Source: an uncultured Cellulosilyticum sp.
GTDB taxonomy: Bacteria > Bacillota > Clostridia > Lachnospirales > Cellulosilyticaceae
Assembly: GCA_934725855.1 (NCBI GenBank)
Contig: CAKVCL010000001.1
Coordinates: 124,001 to 188,000 of the forward strand
Length of the DNA: 64,000 bases
Reading direction: 5' to 3'
Shown: piece by piece, positions 33,704-43,311 of the stretch
Layout of the letters: the number at the start of each line of letters is the position of its first letter
Numbering within the stretch: position 1 is the stretch's first letter
Translations under genes and position numbers: made by a program
Notes under the pieces: generated by a model
Told to the model about the DNA's origin: nothing
Databases searched by the model: none
Seen by the model: the letters and a program-made list of their open reading frames with translations, nothing else

Positions 33704-35833
33704 TTAAATGTGTAACACACGATTTTTAATTTCTTGTGTTTTTCCTTTATTCCAGTAGTTTCCGCCTAAATAACCACATGTGCGACGAATGACATTCATC
33801 TGACTTTGGTCTTTATTATGACAGCTTGGACATTCCCACTCTAAATCATCATTAATGATCATTTCTCCTTCATAACGGCAGATATGACAGCAATCTGATT
33901 TTGTATTAAACTCTGCGTATTGAATATTATGGTAAATGAAGTTAATCATTTGTTTGAGTGCATCTAAGTTATGTTGTACGGGTGGAATTTCAATATAAGA
34001 AATGCAACCACCTGATGAAATCGGTTGAAATTGACTTTCAAAGGTTAGTTTTGAAAAAGCATCAATTTCTTCTCTTACATCGACATGATAACTATTCGTA
34101 TAGTATCCTTTATCTGTAACATCTTTAATGACACCAAATTTAGCTCGATCGATTTTAGCAAATCGATAACATAAAGATTCAGCTGGACTTCCATATAAGC
34201 CAAATCCTAAACCTGTTTCTTCTTTCCAACGTTTGGTGGCATCTGCCATATAATGCATCACTTTAAGAGCAAATGCTTCTCCTACTGGGTCTGTGTGAGA
34301 AACTCCTGTCATCAGCTTGGTTACTTCATAAAGACCGATATAGCCTAATGAAATCGTTGAATAACCATCCATTAAAAGCTTATCGATTTTCTCACCTTTT
34401 TCCAAACGTGCAATGGCACCATGCTGCCAATGAATTGGCGATTCATCAGATAGTGTGCCTAGTAACGCTTTATGACGACACATTAAAGCTTCATAGCAAA
34501 GCTCTAAGCGATTTTCTAAAAGATTCCAAAAGATTTCTTCATTGCCATTGGCAATAATTCCAATTTGAGGTAAGTTCAGGCTGACAACGCCTTGATTAAA
34601 ACGTCCCTCGAATTTATAGTTTCCTTCTTCATCTTTCCATGGGGATAAGAAAGAACGGCATCCCATACATGAGAATACATTACCTTCGTAAATTTTGCGC
34701 ATTTCTTTAGCAGAAATATAATCAGGATATAGACGTTTGGCGCTGCATGCCGCAGCAAGTTCAGTTACCTCGTCATACTTGCCCCCTTCTAATGCATTAT
34801 GTTCATGTAACACATAAATGAGTTTCGGGAAAGTCGGGGTTGTATAAATCCCTTTTTCATTTTTAATGCCTTGCAGGCGTTGTGCTAAAATCTCTTTGAC
34901 AATGAGAACGACTTCATCCACATATTCGTCCTCTTCTTCAATATTCAAGAATAACGTAACAAATGGACTTTGACCATTCGTTGTCATTAATGTGTTGATT
35001 TGATATTGAATCGTTTGTACGCCTGATTGTAATTCTTTTTTAAGGAGCGCCTCTACTGCTGCTTCACGCTGCACCTCATCTGTAATGGTACCTTCTAACA
35101 AACGTTCATATTTTTGACGACTTTTTCTAAGGTATTTTCCTAAATGTCTAATATCTACTGATTGACCACCATATTGACTACTTGCTACTTGAGCAATAAT
35201 TTGTGTCATCACTGTACAAGCCACTTGAAAACTTTTGGGTGATTCAATCATACGTCCATTAATAACTGTCCCATTATCTAACATATCTTTAATATTAATG
35301 AGGCAGCAATTAAAAATAGATTGCATAAAGTAATCCATATCATGAAAATGTAAAATACCTTCATCATGAGCTTGCACAATACGAGCTGGTAATTTCTTTC
35401 TTCTTGATATATCTTTGGATACTTCTCCTGCAATCAAATCACGTTGTGTAGATGCCATCATGGCATTTTTATTAGAATTTTCATTCATAACTTCTTCATT
35501 GGTTAATTCAATGAGTCCTAATATACTGTGATCCGTTGTATTCGTTTCTCTTTTAAAGGCTTGAATCGCACGATAGCCTTCATAAGCTTTCGCTGTCAAC
35601 TCTTGCCCATTTTCAATTAATTTTAAATAAACATAAGTTTCAATTTGAAAAATAGTAGGACTTGTTGGAAATTTTGATACAATCACGTGAATTTCTTCCG
35701 CTATCTTTTTAGCCACATCCTCATGAACAATCCCACTTCCATATTTCATCGCCTTTAAAATAGCTTCATAAATTTTAGTTTCATCAAATGCAACTTGGTT
35801 GCCGTCTCGTTTTATTACTTGCATAGTTTCCAT
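33704..35833 (-). CDS. nrdD: anaerobic (class III) ribonucleoside-triphosphate reductase
   Basis: Reduces NTPs to dNTPs without oxygen using a glycyl radical. 709 aa: an N-terminal ATP-cone (about 3-95, VIKRDGNQVAFDETKI), the (alpha/beta)10 barrel with active-site cysteines around FSCMGCRSF, and a C-terminal zinc domain (CHICRYEG ... CPSCHN) followed by the radical loop RRTCGYLGGNYWNKGK. An ATP-cone implies dATP feedback. Transcribed with nrdG and dut. RBS AGGAAG. Confidence 0.97.
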   Translation of the reverse strand: METMQVIKRDGNQVAFDETKIYEAILKAMKYGSGIVHEDVAKKIAEEIHVIVSKFPTSPTIFQIETYVYLKLIENGQELTAKAYEGYRAIQAFKRETNTTDHSILGLIELTNEEVMNENSNKNAMMASTQRDLIAGEVSKDISRRKKLPARIVQAHDEGILHFHDMDYFMQSIFNCCLINIKDMLDNGTVINGRMIESPKSFQVACTVMTQIIAQVASSQYGGQSVDIRHLGKYLRKSRQKYERLLEGTITDEVQREAAVEALLKKELQSGVQTIQYQINTLMTTNGQSPFVTLFLNIEEEDEYVDEVVLIVKEILAQRLQGIKNEKGIYTTPTFPKLIYVLHEHNALEGGKYDEVTELAAACSAKRLYPDYISAKEMRKIYEGNVFSCMGCRSFLSPWKDEEGNYKFEGRFNQGVVSLNLPQIGIIANGNEEIFWNLLENRLELCYEALMCRHKALLGTLSDESPIHWQHGAIARLEKGEKIDKLLMDGYSTISLGYIGLYEVTKLMTGVSHTDPVGEAFALKVMHYMADATKRWKEETGLGFGLYGSPAESLCYRFAKIDRAKFGVIKDVTDKGYYTNSYHVDVREEIDAFSKLTFESQFQPISSGGCISYIEIPPVQHNLDALKQMINFIYHNIQYAEFNTKSDCCHICRYEGEMIINDDLEWECPSCHNKDQSQMNVIRRTCGYLGGNYWNKGKTQEIKNRVLHI

Positions 35834-36123
35834 CTTATCTTCCTGTCTTCTTGTTTTTTTCTTTCAATATCTGCTAAAAAATATATCATCTTTTTTTTAG
35901 CTTGTCTATTGGAGAAGGTTTCTAAAACCGTGAGATAAATTTTTCTCTTGACAGGTTCACCCTTTATTTTACTTCATCCTCCTTCTACTTCATCTTGAAA
36001 CTGACACATCAAAAATTTTTTCTTTTACATTTTCCCCTCAGTTTCTTCCCTAAATCTATTCAAATATTATTTACACATTCTTAAAATCACCATAAAACCT
36101 TTGTCATTTCAAACATTCTAAAT
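35834..36123 (-). other. nrdD leader/intergenic region with an unexplained open frame
   Basis: About 290 bp of AT-rich DNA. On the minus strand a frame is open from about 35973 to a TAA at 35815 that overlaps the nrdD start; it reads SKIKGEPVKRKIYLTVLETF and on, Lys-rich. A GGAGG lies just upstream, but there is no ATG, GTG or TTG in frame (only ATA, or an out-of-frame ATG touching the RBS). I see no NrdR box pair and no riboswitch core. Confidence 0.3.
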
Positions 36124-36166
36124 AGAAATGGTGTCCAGCTATTACTCTATGCTGCACACCATTTCT
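36124..36166 (-). terminator. terminator of the DUF1653 gene
   Basis: AAATGGTGT..CAGC pairs with GCTG..ACACCATTT around an 11-nt loop, directly past the DUF1653 stop on the minus strand. Confidence 0.8.
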
Positions 36167-36183
36167 ACTATTTTATTCTTTAT

Positions 36184-36435
36184 TTATTTTTTTACACTTT
36201 TAACTTCCACACATTCGAATCGATACTTTTGACCTGTTGGATTTTCTTTTTCTAAAGGTACTTCTTCAACAAACATCTCATAAGGTCTTACAAATAAACC
36301 ACATTCCCCATAAAGAGCCCGATATAAAACTAAGGTTTCTTGCGTTTCTGAATGCTTCACCAAATCTATAAACAAATAGTAATCTCCCTTGAAATGTCTA
36401 AAAATTTTGCCTTTATCTTGCGTAATATCTCTCAT
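36184..36435 (-). CDS. DUF1653 family protein
   Basis: 83 aa, cytoplasmic. The family signature is complete: FRHFKGDYYLFI, HSETQETLVLYRALYGE, LFVRPYEMF, and YRFECV. Compact beta-rich fold; biological role not established. GGAGGAAG precedes the start. It lies 77 bp after the MnmM-like gene on the same strand and ends at a strong terminator, so both may share a transcript. Confidence 0.9.
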   Translation of the reverse strand: MRDITQDKGKIFRHFKGDYYLFIDLVKHSETQETLVLYRALYGECGLFVRPYEMFVEEVPLEKENPTGQKYRFECVEVKSVKK

Positions 36436-36512
36436 TCTTGACTTCCTCCATCCACTAATTCAATCATTTTTCCTCTTTATTTCTTCATGTATTTCCTCTA
36501 TTTCTTCTTTTA

Positions 36513-37073
36513 TTATGCCTTATCTCTAATAATGCCTACAAATAAAGGAGGATAATTCGGCCGATTATAAAATTCATGCACCAGTACCGTATATTTTTTA
36601 GAATCTACGGTTTTTAAATACTCCATTATCGCATCTTTCTCTTCAAAACCTGTATCGCCACCATGATAAATACATAGTCCCATCACCCCTTGCACTTTTA
36701 ATAATGCTAAGGCGCATTCAATTGCCTGAATACTTTCTTCCTTATGTGTGCAGATTTGATGATCGCCCCCTGGTAAATAACCAAAGTTAAACATAATCCC
36801 AGACACACTCATAGGGGCGGCATATTTTCCCATTTGGGTATGACTTTCTAAATAAACTTCTGCATGATACCCTTTTTCTTGAAGTAAGGCATTCGTACTG
36901 CAAATGGCTTCTTCTTGCACATCAAAAGCAATCACCTTTCCAGCTTCCCCTACTAATTCACAAAGAAAAGCCGTATCATTTCCTCTTCCTGCTGTGGCAT
37001 CCATGCATAAATCGCCTGGATGAATATAATGTTTCATCCAATCCTGTGCTAAACGAACGGTATTTAATTTCAT
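36513..37073 (-). CDS. mnmM: MnmM/YtqB-like tRNA methyltransferase
   Basis: 186-aa class I SAM methyltransferase of the YtqB family. In Bacillus subtilis this family (MnmM) does the last methylation from nm5(s2)U to mnm5(s2)U at the tRNA wobble position, in organisms without MnmC. Motif I is DATAGRGNDTAFL; FDVQEEAI is motif II; family-specific parts are FNFGYLPGGDH, CIYHGGDTG and the C-terminal NRPNYPPLFVG. The start at 37073 follows GGAG; an ATG 4 codons earlier lacks an RBS. Confidence 0.87.
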   Translation of the reverse strand: MKLNTVRLAQDWMKHYIHPGDLCMDATAGRGNDTAFLCELVGEAGKVIAFDVQEEAICSTNALLQEKGYHAEVYLESHTQMGKYAAPMSVSGIMFNFGYLPGGDHQICTHKEESIQAIECALALLKVQGVMGLCIYHGGDTGFEEKDAIMEYLKTVDSKKYTVLVHEFYNRPNYPPLFVGIIRDKA

Positions 37074-37328
37074 AGTTATCTCCATTCCCTGCCCCTATCA
37101 TAAAGTTTCTTATGTTTCATCCTCACTTCACCACGATAGACTTAGTTTTTATCTTCCATTTCAATTTTCGCTACTTTTCATTTCACTACAACATTTTCTA
37201 AGAACAATAGAAGCATGATTTCTTTATTATAACGACTTTTGCTTCATTAATCAAAGGTCTTATCTATATATTTTCTTAATGTATTTGTACTATACTTAAG
37301 AAAATTACATGATGGAAGGAGTTTCACT

Positions 37329-37718
37329 ATGGATTGGTTCAAAAAATTTATGACAGGACGCTATGGCACCGATCAACTTTCTCTTGCATTATTGGGATTA
37401 GGCATTCTCTTTTATCTAATTACCTTACCGATTCATTTACCTATTAAATGGCTGGGAATTATTCCTATTCTTCTTTGCTATATGCGTACATTGAGTAAAA
37501 ACATTTATAAACGTCAGCAAGAAAACTTTAAATTTATTCGCTTTTATACACCTATTCTTAAGCGCTATAACCGTCTAGTGACCCGTTTTAAAGAAAGGAA
37601 AACACATTGTTATTATAAATGTCCTAAGTGCCATCAAACCCTCAGAGTTCCAAAAGGAAAAGGCAATATTGCCATTACTTGTCCTAAATGCAAACATGTT
37701 TTTCATAAGCGCACTTAA
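37329..37718 (+). CDS. zinc-ribbon membrane protein
   Basis: 129 aa. Two adjacent membrane segments (about 18-36 and 39-56), a basic connecting helix, and a C-terminal zinc ribbon (CPKCHQTLRVPKGKG ... CPKCKHVF, two CxxC pairs). The ribbon resembles the N-terminal MJ0042/zinc-ribbon type found on many small membrane proteins. Function unknown. RBS AAGGAG; single gene. Confidence 0.83.
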   Translation: MDWFKKFMTGRYGTDQLSLALLGLGILFYLITLPIHLPIKWLGIIPILLCYMRTLSKNIYKRQQENFKFIRFYTPILKRYNRLVTRFKERKTHCYYKCPKCHQTLRVPKGKGNIAITCPKCKHVFHKRT

Positions 37719-37737
37719 TTTCAAGCATTCACCAATC

Positions 37738-37817
37738 AAAAACTGTCCCTCAATCTTAAGAAAAGGCTCCTTTACTTTAGGATTATCTCCTTTTCTTAAC
37801 TGAGTGGACAGTTTTTT
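37738..37817. terminator. long bidirectional terminator
   Basis: AAAAACTGTCC pairs with GGACAGTTTTTT; nested inside is TTAAGAAAAGG paired with CCTTTTCTTAA. It closes both the zinc-ribbon gene and the converging amidohydrolase gene. Confidence 0.85.
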
Positions 37818-37830
37818 AGTTTTAATGACC

Positions 37831-39006
37831 TTATTGGGTTTCTTTAGGCGTATGCACATGTTCATGACTGTAAGCCACTTCCCCATTAATAAAGGTATAC
37901 AAGGTGTGCGTTAAGGTTTGCATGGGATTATCATCAAAAATCGCAATATCTGCATCCTTTCCAATCTCAAGACTTCCTACTCTATTCTCTACACCACAAA
38001 TTTTAGCCGCATTAATCGTAATGGCTTTAAGCCCTTCTTCTAAACTGAGTCCATCTCGCACCGCAAATCCTGCACACTTAGGTAAATATTGCACAGGAAT
38101 CACGGGATGATCCGTTGTGATAGCAATTAGGGTGCCTTCTTTGGCGATAATCCCTGGGGTTTTAAAACTGACATTCTGAACTTCTATTTTATTACGAGTA
38201 GTTAGTGCGGGACCTACAATGGCTGCATAGCCTGATCTTGCCACTTCTTCTGGAATTAAATACCCTTCACTGCAATGATCTAATGTCATTTTTAAATCAT
38301 ATTCTTTGGCAATTCGAATGGCGGTTAAAATGTCATCTGCTCTATGCACATGGGCTTTTAAAGGAATTTCCTTCTTTAAAACAGGAATCCAAGGTTCTAA
38401 TTTGAAATCTAACTCAAAATCTTTTGCCTTAGATTCTTTTTGATCTAAATATTGTTTGGCTTTAAAAAGTTCTTCTCGTAATAAGGCGGCAATAGCCATA
38501 CGCGTACAAGGGGTCTTTTGCTGACCGCCATATTCTCTTTTAGGATTTTCTCCAAAAGCGACTTTCATAGCGGCAGGGGCTTTTAGAATGAGTTCATCAA
38601 TGACTCGGCCTTTGGTTTTCATGACCGCAAATTGTCCACCCACCACATTGGCACTTCCCGGACCTACCATAATACAGGTAATGCCTGCACGAACCGCATC
38701 ATCAAAAGCAGCATCTAATGTGTTAATGCCATCGATTGCTCTTAAATAAGGGGTCACAGGGTTAGTCATTTCATTACAATCATCCCCTTCTATCCCTTTC
38801 TTTTCTTCTGTGATGCCCACATGGCAATGGGCTTCAATAATGCCAGGCATTACCCAGCCACCCTTTGCATCAATCACCTCCATTTCAGGTGTTTCCTCTA
38901 TGTGCTCTGCAATCTGAACAATTTTGCCGCCATCAATTAAAAGACATCCCCTGTCATAGTCCTTGCCTGCCATCGTGAGGATTCTTCCATTTTTAATTAA
39001 TCTCAT
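37831..39006 (-). CDS. amidohydrolase-superfamily protein (imidazolonepropionase-like)
   Basis: 391 aa, cytoplasmic metal-dependent hydrolase. The urease-type TIM barrel has metal ligands in EAHCHVG (HxH), KAHVHR, TLDHCSEG and ITTDHP; small beta-sandwich segments lie at both ends (IKNGRILTM..., GKDADIAIFDDNP). Close relatives are annotated as imidazolonepropionase-like or dihydroorotase-like amidohydrolases, often of unknown substrate. No histidine or pyrimidine genes are adjacent. The start at 39006 follows GAGGGA; the ATG 4 codons earlier overlaps that RBS. Confidence 0.85.
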   Translation of the reverse strand: MRLIKNGRILTMAGKDYDRGCLLIDGGKIVQIAEHIEETPEMEVIDAKGGWVMPGIIEAHCHVGITEEKKGIEGDDCNEMTNPVTPYLRAIDGINTLDAAFDDAVRAGITCIMVGPGSANVVGGQFAVMKTKGRVIDELILKAPAAMKVAFGENPKREYGGQQKTPCTRMAIAALLREELFKAKQYLDQKESKAKDFELDFKLEPWIPVLKKEIPLKAHVHRADDILTAIRIAKEYDLKMTLDHCSEGYLIPEEVARSGYAAIVGPALTTRNKIEVQNVSFKTPGIIAKEGTLIAITTDHPVIPVQYLPKCAGFAVRDGLSLEEGLKAITINAAKICGVENRVGSLEIGKDADIAIFDDNPMQTLTHTLYTFINGEVAYSHEHVHTPKETQ

Positions 39007-39168
39007 GTTATCCCTCATTTTCTTTTCTCTTCATAATGCTTTATTATTTTCTGGTTGAGTTTAAAATATACAAGCACAAACATGCTTCGACTCAGCTTGA
39101 CAATTGCTTATGTTGGCATGATAATAAAGAAGTTAGACTTCGTAATGAATAAAATAAGGATGGTTAAT

Positions 39169-40770
39169 ATGTCAAATACAATGAATGAAATTCAAAGACG
39201 TAGAACCTTTGCCATTATTTCTCACCCCGATGCTGGTAAAACCACATTAACTGAGAAATTCCTTCTTTATGGAGGTGCCATAAGAGAAGCGGGTTCTGTT
39301 AAATCGAGACGTTCACAAAAACATGCGGTTTCTGACTGGATGGAAATTGAAAAACAAAGAGGGATTTCGGTTACATCCAGTGTTCTTCAATTTAATTATA
39401 ATAATTTTTGTATTAATATTCTTGATACCCCTGGGCATCAAGACTTCAGTGAAGATACTTATCGTACACTTGTGGCTGCAGATAGTGCGGTCATGGTCAT
39501 TGATGCTGCAAAAGGTGTGGAGGAACAAACCAAGAAACTTTTCAAAGTTTGTAAAATGCGTGGGATTCCTATCTTTACCTTCATTAATAAGATGGATGCA
39601 CACGGTAAAGATCCTTTTGAATTATTAGAGGAGCTTGAAAATGTATTAGGTATTCGTTCTTATCCAATGGATTGGCCAATTGGCAGCGGAAAAGATTTTA
39701 AAGGCGTTTATAATCGCCGTAAAAAACAAATTGAGCTGTTTGATGAAGGCAATCACGGTGAATCGATTGTTGGAGCCGTTAAAGGGGAAGTCAATGACCC
39801 ACAAATTAAGGAACTTCTTGGAGATTACTTACATCAAAAGCTTACGGATGATCTTGAACTTTTAGACGTAGCGGGAGATGCTTATGAAGAAGAACGTATT
39901 TTAAACGGTGACTTAACGCCTGTTTTCTTTGGAAGTGCCTTAACCAACTTTGGGGTTGAACCTTTCCTTGAAGCGTTCCTAGATATCACAACACCTCCTC
40001 AACCTCGTCAAAGTAATCTGGGACCAATCGAGCCGACTGAAGATTACTTCTCAGGTTTTATCTTTAAAATTCAAGCCAATATGAATCCTGCTCACAGAGA
40101 CCGTATTGCTTTCTTACGCATTTGCTCTGGTGTGTTTGAAAAAGGGATGATGGTCAACCTCGTTCAAAAAGGGAAAAAAGTCAAACTGGCTCAACCTCAA
40201 CAATTTTTAGCACAAGACCGTGCCACAGTAGATGTAGCTTATCCGGGTGATATCATTGGGATTCATGACCCAGGTATTTTCAACATTGGGGATACCCTTT
40301 GCAGTGATAACAAAAAGCTCTTCTATGAAGGCATTCCTCAATTTGCGCCAGAACACTTTATGCGTGTTTCTACGCTTAATGCTTTAAAACGTAAGCAATT
40401 TATGAAAGGGATTCTTCAACTGGCCGAAGAGGGTTCTATCCAAGTGTTTAGACCACATCTTACTGGAACCGAAGAACTCATCGTGGGTGTAGTGGGCGTG
40501 CTTCAATTTGAAGTTTTAGAATATCGACTCAAAAATGAATATGGCGTTGAGGTCAAAATGCAACGCTTACCTTATCGCTTTATCCGTTGGATTGAAGCCG
40601 ATGATTTTAATTATGATAAATTCAAAGGCTCTATGGATTCCACACTTGTTGAAACGCCAGAGGGCGAACCGGTTTTACTTTGTGAATTTGAATGGTCTAT
40701 TCGTCAAATTCAAGAACGTAATACGGATGTTGTTTTACGTGAAACCCATTTAAAATCAACTGAAGCTTAG
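39169..40770 (+). CDS. prfC: peptide chain release factor 3
   Basis: 533-aa GTPase that removes RF1/RF2 from the ribosome after termination. G1 SHPDAGKTTLTEK, G3 DTPGHQDFSEDTYR, G4 NKMD, then RF3-specific domain 2 (DYFSGFIFKIQANMNPAHRDR) and domain 3. Length matches E. coli RF3 (529). The start at 39169 is supported by AAGGATGG; the frame is open for 38 more codons upstream without an RBS. Single gene. Confidence 0.95.
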   Translation: MSNTMNEIQRRRTFAIISHPDAGKTTLTEKFLLYGGAIREAGSVKSRRSQKHAVSDWMEIEKQRGISVTSSVLQFNYNNFCINILDTPGHQDFSEDTYRTLVAADSAVMVIDAAKGVEEQTKKLFKVCKMRGIPIFTFINKMDAHGKDPFELLEELENVLGIRSYPMDWPIGSGKDFKGVYNRRKKQIELFDEGNHGESIVGAVKGEVNDPQIKELLGDYLHQKLTDDLELLDVAGDAYEEERILNGDLTPVFFGSALTNFGVEPFLEAFLDITTPPQPRQSNLGPIEPTEDYFSGFIFKIQANMNPAHRDRIAFLRICSGVFEKGMMVNLVQKGKKVKLAQPQQFLAQDRATVDVAYPGDIIGIHDPGIFNIGDTLCSDNKKLFYEGIPQFAPEHFMRVSTLNALKRKQFMKGILQLAEEGSIQVFRPHLTGTEELIVGVVGVLQFEVLEYRLKNEYGVEVKMQRLPYRFIRWIEADDFNYDKFKGSMDSTLVETPEGEPVLLCEFEWSIRQIQERNTDVVLRETHLKSTEA

Positions 40771-40771
40771 T

Positions 40772-40816
40772 AAAAAATAGCATCTGTTAAAGTGACTTTA
40801 ACAGATGCTATTTTTT
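40772..40816 (+). terminator. terminator of prfC
   Basis: AAAAAATAGCATCTGTTAAA and TTTAACAGATGCTATTTTTT form a near-perfect 20-bp stem directly after the stop. Confidence 0.95.
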
Positions 40817-40915
40817 ACTATTGACCCTTTATTCTATTTCTATTTTATGTTAAAATAATCATCAAATCTTATCATATATTAAAAATTTTTATTCTAAAAG
40901 GATTAAGGTGAACCT

Positions 40916-41989
40916 ATGGAAGAGTCATTAGAACTGCTCAAAAACTGTTCTATTATTTCTACAGCTGATATTGAAGCATTACGTCAAATGATTTTACTTG
41001 ACCATCCTCTTTCTTCTGAGATGGAACGCGCTCAAGTATTTGCTGCCCTACTCCATCAGAAATTAGACGGGGTACTGGCTCTTTTTGATACGCCTGTTCA
41101 AAAGCATCTGAAGCGTACACTTATTGAGCAAACCGTCACTAAAGAAGACTTTGTGATTAATGCACTCGATATTGTTGAAACTTATGTTCATCTGGAAGAT
41201 ACTGCAAATGTGACATTGCTCACTTCATGGGTCAATCAATTCCAAGAAACCCCTTTATCCGAAGAGACTATTTTATCTCTTACGAAGCATCTTGCCCCAC
41301 TTCCTACTTCTGATACTTTTCCTCAACTTCAAGAAGGTTCAAAAATAGAGTCTACTCAAATCCCTCTTACTCATTTAAAACTTTCTATCTCTATTGTAAA
41401 GCTTGCAACTTGCGGTTTAATCGCTTTTGTGGGTATAATGGGAATTTTTCATCTCTCTTTTTCTAAAACATCACGCCTTAGAGAAGAAGTTTTTACTAAA
41501 CAGTCTTCCTTAGAAGTTGCTTTACCCATTTCTGTTGAACTTAGGAGTGCAGCAAACTACCTTCAAAGTCATTTGCAATATAAACCCGTTAATGAAACCA
41601 AACTTAAGAACTGGCTTTTAAACAAACAGTCTCTTTTAGCTACTGAGCCATATTTTACTGCTTTCCTTAAAACGGCTGAAAACTACAACATTAATCCTTT
41701 GCTTTTGTTTGCCATTACAGGGCAAGAACAAAATTTTGTACCCATTAGTCATGAATCCGCCAAAAAAATAGCCAACAATCCATTTAATCTTTATGGCAGT
41801 TGGCAAGACTATAATACAAGTATTGAAGATGCAACACAAATTGTTGCACGTACCGTTATTCACTTGGGGAAAAATTGTCCTAATGACCAAGATCAAATTG
41901 CATGGATTAATCGTGAATATGCCGCTGATCCTAACTGGTCACAAGGCGTTTCTTACTTTTTAAATGAACTTGAAAAGGCTACTTCTTAA
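40916..41989 (+). CDS. membrane protein with C-terminal lysozyme/glucosaminidase-like domain
   Basis: 357 aa with an unusual layout: about 150 residues of cytoplasmic, helical, acidic sequence, one membrane helix (about 158-177, VKLATCGLIAFVGIMGIF), then an extracellular part. The last ~130 residues (YFTAFLKTAENYNINPLLLF, TGQEQNF, NNPFNLYGSW, ATQIVARTVIHL, NREYAADPNW) resemble lysozyme-fold glucosaminidase or lytic transglycosylase domains; Glu in TGQEQNF is at the expected catalytic place. It may trim peptidoglycan under control of the inner domain. Its end overlaps the converging ferredoxin gene by 11 bp. Confidence 0.65.
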   Translation: MEESLELLKNCSIISTADIEALRQMILLDHPLSSEMERAQVFAALLHQKLDGVLALFDTPVQKHLKRTLIEQTVTKEDFVINALDIVETYVHLEDTANVTLLTSWVNQFQETPLSEETILSLTKHLAPLPTSDTFPQLQEGSKIESTQIPLTHLKLSISIVKLATCGLIAFVGIMGIFHLSFSKTSRLREEVFTKQSSLEVALPISVELRSAANYLQSHLQYKPVNETKLKNWLLNKQSLLATEPYFTAFLKTAENYNINPLLLFAITGQEQNFVPISHESAKKIANNPFNLYGSWQDYNTSIEDATQIVARTVIHLGKNCPNDQDQIAWINREYAADPNWSQGVSYFLNELEKATS

Positions 41990-42167
41990 CAGGACTAACC
42001 GCTTGAATCACCTGTCTCCAGCAGCGGCTTACACATAAGCCGCACCCTATACACTGTTTTTTATCAATCACATAAGGGTTTCCTTTAGAAATACAATGTT
42101 TGGGGCAAATGGTTTTACATGCTCCACAAGCCACGCAGCCTTCCGTTATGATATATTGTTTCTTCAT
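41979..42167 (-). CDS. 2[4Fe-4S] ferredoxin
   Basis: 62 aa. Two cluster motifs: CVACGACKTICP and CIGCGLCVSRCW. The last Pro of the second motif is replaced by Trp. The start at 42167 follows AAAGGATA; a longer upstream reading would run into the neighbour. It lies 16 bp after the radical SAM gene and probably feeds electrons to that enzyme. Confidence 0.87.
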   Translation of the reverse strand: MKKQYIITEGCVACGACKTICPKHCISKGNPYVIDKKQCIGCGLCVSRCWRQVIQAVSPVKK

Positions 42168-42183
42168 GGTATATCCTTTCTCG

Positions 42184-43164
42184 TTAAACCCCCTCCCCAT
42201 TAAAAAGAGGAATAAAACTTTCTTTTGCTGTTTCTCCTTCTTGAATAAAGCCATTTTCTAATCCTAACTCTAAGGCAAAATCAATCAAACGATTGTAGGC
42301 CTTTTTAGTTACCTTTCGATTGAGTTCTGGATAAGGTGCAACTTGTTCTAAAGGTGTGTACTGATTCATTAAACTCACCCAAATCTTATGCCCAAACGTT
42401 TCTAATAAGTGTCTCACCACAGCTTTTGAATCCATAAGTTGTCCTGGAAGCATTAAATGACGGACAATGACCCCTTTTTGAATGATGCCCTCTTCATCTA
42501 GCTGAACCTCTCCTACTTGACGCAGCATTTCAGCAACCCCTTTAGAAGCATATTCAAAATAATGGGGCGCGTTAGAATATTTAAGAGCTAATGCTTCGTC
42601 CACGTATTTAAAATCTGGCAAGTAAACTTGTACCAATCCTTCTAAAGCCTTAAGCGTTTCCACCTTTTCATAACCACTGCAATTATAAACGACTGGTATA
42701 TAAAGACCTTGTTTCTTTGCTATTTTTAATGCTTCTATAATTTGAAGGGTATAATGAGTTGGGGTCACTAAATTAATATTATGCGCCCCCTGCTCTTGAA
42801 GCTCTATAAATATCTGAGCTAATCTTTGAATGGAAATTGCCTTTCCTGTCTCACCGTGTGCCAAATGATAATTTTGACAAAATACGCAGCCCATGGTACA
42901 TCCTGAAAAAAACACAGCACCAGACCCCTTGCTCCCTGATACGCAAGGTTCCTCCCAATGATGCAAAGCTGCTCTTCCCACGACAAGCTGGACACTTTCA
43001 TGACAATACCCCATCTTGCCTTCTTCTCTATTCACACCGCATGCTCTAGGGCATAATGTACATGCTTTTAATGTTAACTGCTCACTCACCTCATCAATTG
43101 CAATGCCACATTGTTTGGCAAATTGGTCTTTTTCAAAAAAGGCTCTAATTGCTGTTTCATCCAT
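42184..43164 (-). CDS. PflX-like (COG1313) radical SAM protein
   Basis: 326 aa. Radical SAM cluster motif GCTMGCVFCQN (about 88-98). Before it comes an extra cysteine region typical of this subfamily (CTLCPRACGVNREEGKMGYCH), which probably binds a second iron-sulfur cluster. The central part (NLVTPTHYTLQI, YNCSGYE, YLPDFKYVD, VRHLMLPG) matches pyruvate-formate-lyase-activase-like proteins of unknown target. No glycyl radical enzyme is adjacent; NrdD has its own NrdG. AAGGAG precedes the ATG. Followed by the ferredoxin gene. Confidence 0.87.
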   Translation of the reverse strand: MDETAIRAFFEKDQFAKQCGIAIDEVSEQLTLKACTLCPRACGVNREEGKMGYCHESVQLVVGRAALHHWEEPCVSGSKGSGAVFFSGCTMGCVFCQNYHLAHGETGKAISIQRLAQIFIELQEQGAHNINLVTPTHYTLQIIEALKIAKKQGLYIPVVYNCSGYEKVETLKALEGLVQVYLPDFKYVDEALALKYSNAPHYFEYASKGVAEMLRQVGEVQLDEEGIIQKGVIVRHLMLPGQLMDSKAVVRHLLETFGHKIWVSLMNQYTPLEQVAPYPELNRKVTKKAYNRLIDFALELGLENGFIQEGETAKESFIPLFNGEGV

Positions 43165-43311
43165 TTGTCATTCTCCTTATTTCATCTCATTTGTTTGTAA
43201 ATTGTCACATTATGCAATTATTCTCAAAACCTTGTAGCTATTATACACTTTATTCTTAAATTATGCTATAATGACAGAATGACAATTATTAATGCAAAGG
43301 AACTGATCATC

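Noticed and set aside
35881..35960. Riboswitch or NrdR boxes before nrdD
   Set aside because: Small inverted segments exist (for example GGTTT/AAACC), but no conserved riboswitch core and no pair of NrdR boxes could be found.
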